5,500 nt of DNA from Nitrospinales bacterium (GTDB taxonomy: Bacteria > Nitrospinota_A > UBA7883 > JACRGQ01). The DNA lies in NCBI GenBank assembly GCA_023248615.1, contig JAHFEI010000153.1:1-5500 (forward strand). The letters are read 5' to 3'. Below the pieces are notes generated by a model, which did no database searches, was not told the origin of the DNA, and worked only from the letters and a program-made list of their open reading frames with translations. Positions within the stretch are counted from its first letter, which is position 1. Each line of letters begins with the position of its first letter. Positions 4,792 to 5,500 of the stretch are shown here, one piece after another. Made by a program: the position numbers and the translations under genes.

Positions 4792-5500
4792 ATGGGCGGA
4801 AAGGTCTTCATAATCGAAGACGAATTTACCAGAAAGGTATCGCTCGCCGACCTTTTGAAAAAAGAGGGGCTGGAGGTCGTGTCTGGCGAGGGTAAAAATG
4901 TTGTTCCCGCCATTATCGCCGCCAAGCCGGATATCATCATCACCGACATAGACAAGGATGATCCCGATGAGCCTACGCAGTCTATAGAGACCCTTAAAAA
5001 TGCGCCGGAGCTAAAGGGGTGCGAGATATTTGTATACACGGAGCACATGGATGTGAGCCTGGAGGTAAAATTGCGCAGGCTGAAACTTGCCAGCTACTTT
5101 ACAAAAGACGAGCATATCGAATCCATAGTAAGTTCCGCGACAAGGTATTTCGTCAAGGAAGAGCCGATAAACTACTACCACGAGTTCGACAGCTCTAATG
5201 GGGCGCCTTCCGCCGCGGCTCCGGCGGCGCAGTCCGCATCGGCCCCGCAGAATGCCGGAGATACGTTCGACCATATGTTTGATGAGTTCTCCTCGAAAGT
5301 TCACAAGAGCCTGGATGAGAAGGATGGCGGTGAAACTTTTTACAACCTTGGCGTAGGCTACATGGAGATGGGGCTTCTGTCCGAGGCGTTGAAAGAGTTT
5401 GAGCTTGCGGGCAAGGATCCGCAGTTCAACCTGGAGTCGCTGAGTATGGCCGGCATCTGCCTGCGAAAAATGAAAAAGTATGTGGAGTCGATAGAGAAGT
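4792..5500 (+). CDS. Response-regulator receiver domain fused to TPR repeats (C-terminus beyond window)
   Basis: 236 residues are visible and the frame is open at the right edge. The start ATG 4792 has GGAG six bases upstream. Residues 1-122 form a CheY-like receiver domain with the full phosphorylation set: acidic pair E9-D10, phospho-acceptor D52 (PDIIITDID), T83 (FVYTEH) and K105 (FTKD). The loop after D52 is very acidic (DIDKDDPDEP) and lacks the usual MP turn. An Ala/Pro/Ser-rich linker (about 134-155) follows, then a bridge (FDHMFDEFSSKVHKSLDEKD, 159-178) and a TPR from about 181 (YNLGVGYMEMGLLSEALKEF), with a second beginning near 216 (MAGICLRKMKKYVESIEK). The bridge plus TPR resembles deltaproteobacterial TPR proteins. 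No DNA-binding or enzymatic output is visible, so phosphorylation probably controls protein-protein contacts. It follows a chemoreceptor gene but has its own promoter candidate; a chemotaxis link is possible, not shown. The rest of the protein, and any further output domain, lies outside. Confidence 0.88.
   Translation, partial: MGGKVFIIEDEFTRKVSLADLLKKEGLEVVSGEGKNVVPAIIAAKPDIIITDIDKDDPDEPTQSIETLKNAPELKGCEIFVYTEHMDVSLEVKLRRLKLASYFTKDEHIESIVSSATRYFVKEEPINYYHEFDSSNGAPSAAAPAAQSASAPQNAGDTFDHMFDEFSSKVHKSLDEKDGGETFYNLGVGYMEMGLLSEALKEFELAGKDPQFNLESLSMAGICLRKMKKYVESIEK

Overview
The window reads as chromosome of an environmental, motile, Gram-negative bacterium. The support is an Sec-exported periplasmic ankyrin protein, a two-transmembrane chemoreceptor and a receiver-TPR protein of a style common in Deltaproteobacteria. 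That lineage, or a neighbour such as Nitrospinota or Nitrospirota, is an inference from protein style only. Base composition is balanced to slightly GC-rich and looks even across the genes. No insertion sequence, phage gene, CRISPR array, tRNA or rRNA is visible.

Left half, minus strand: a bacteriohemerythrin gene (1367-1765) is followed after 43 bp by a gene for an exported ankyrin-repeat protein (427-1323), probably one operon. After a further 117 bp comes a ferredoxin-NADP reductase-type flavoprotein gene that runs off the left edge. This last gene carries an in-frame TAA exactly where the conserved FAD-stacking tyrosine of the RxYS motif should be. The frame is otherwise intact on both sides, so this is a single-base nonsense lesion or a base-call error.

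Centre: a 617-bp divergent intergenic region (1766-2382) holds candidate promoters for both directions, a cluster of palindromes resembling a REP-type element, and a run of nine G.

Right half, plus strand: a 720-residue methyl-accepting chemotaxis protein with a periplasmic NIT (nitrate/nitrite-sensing) domain, HAMP and a complete signalling hairpin (2383-4545). A rho-independent terminator at 4639-4690 ends it and overlaps a competing long-range stem. After a hairpin-rich leader, a CheY-like receiver domain joined to TPR repeats begins at 4792 and runs off the right edge.

The genes share a plausible theme: sensing or handling oxygen, redox state and nitrogen oxides, with output to motility. 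The hemerythrin binds O2 through a complete diiron site, the reductase belongs to redox metabolism, and the chemoreceptor probably senses nitrate or nitrite. Only the hemerythrin-ankyrin pair is well supported as an operon; the wider functional link is inference. The most notable observations are the nonsense codon in the reductase and the mutually exclusive RNA stems after the chemoreceptor gene. I do not see a clear new multi-gene system.
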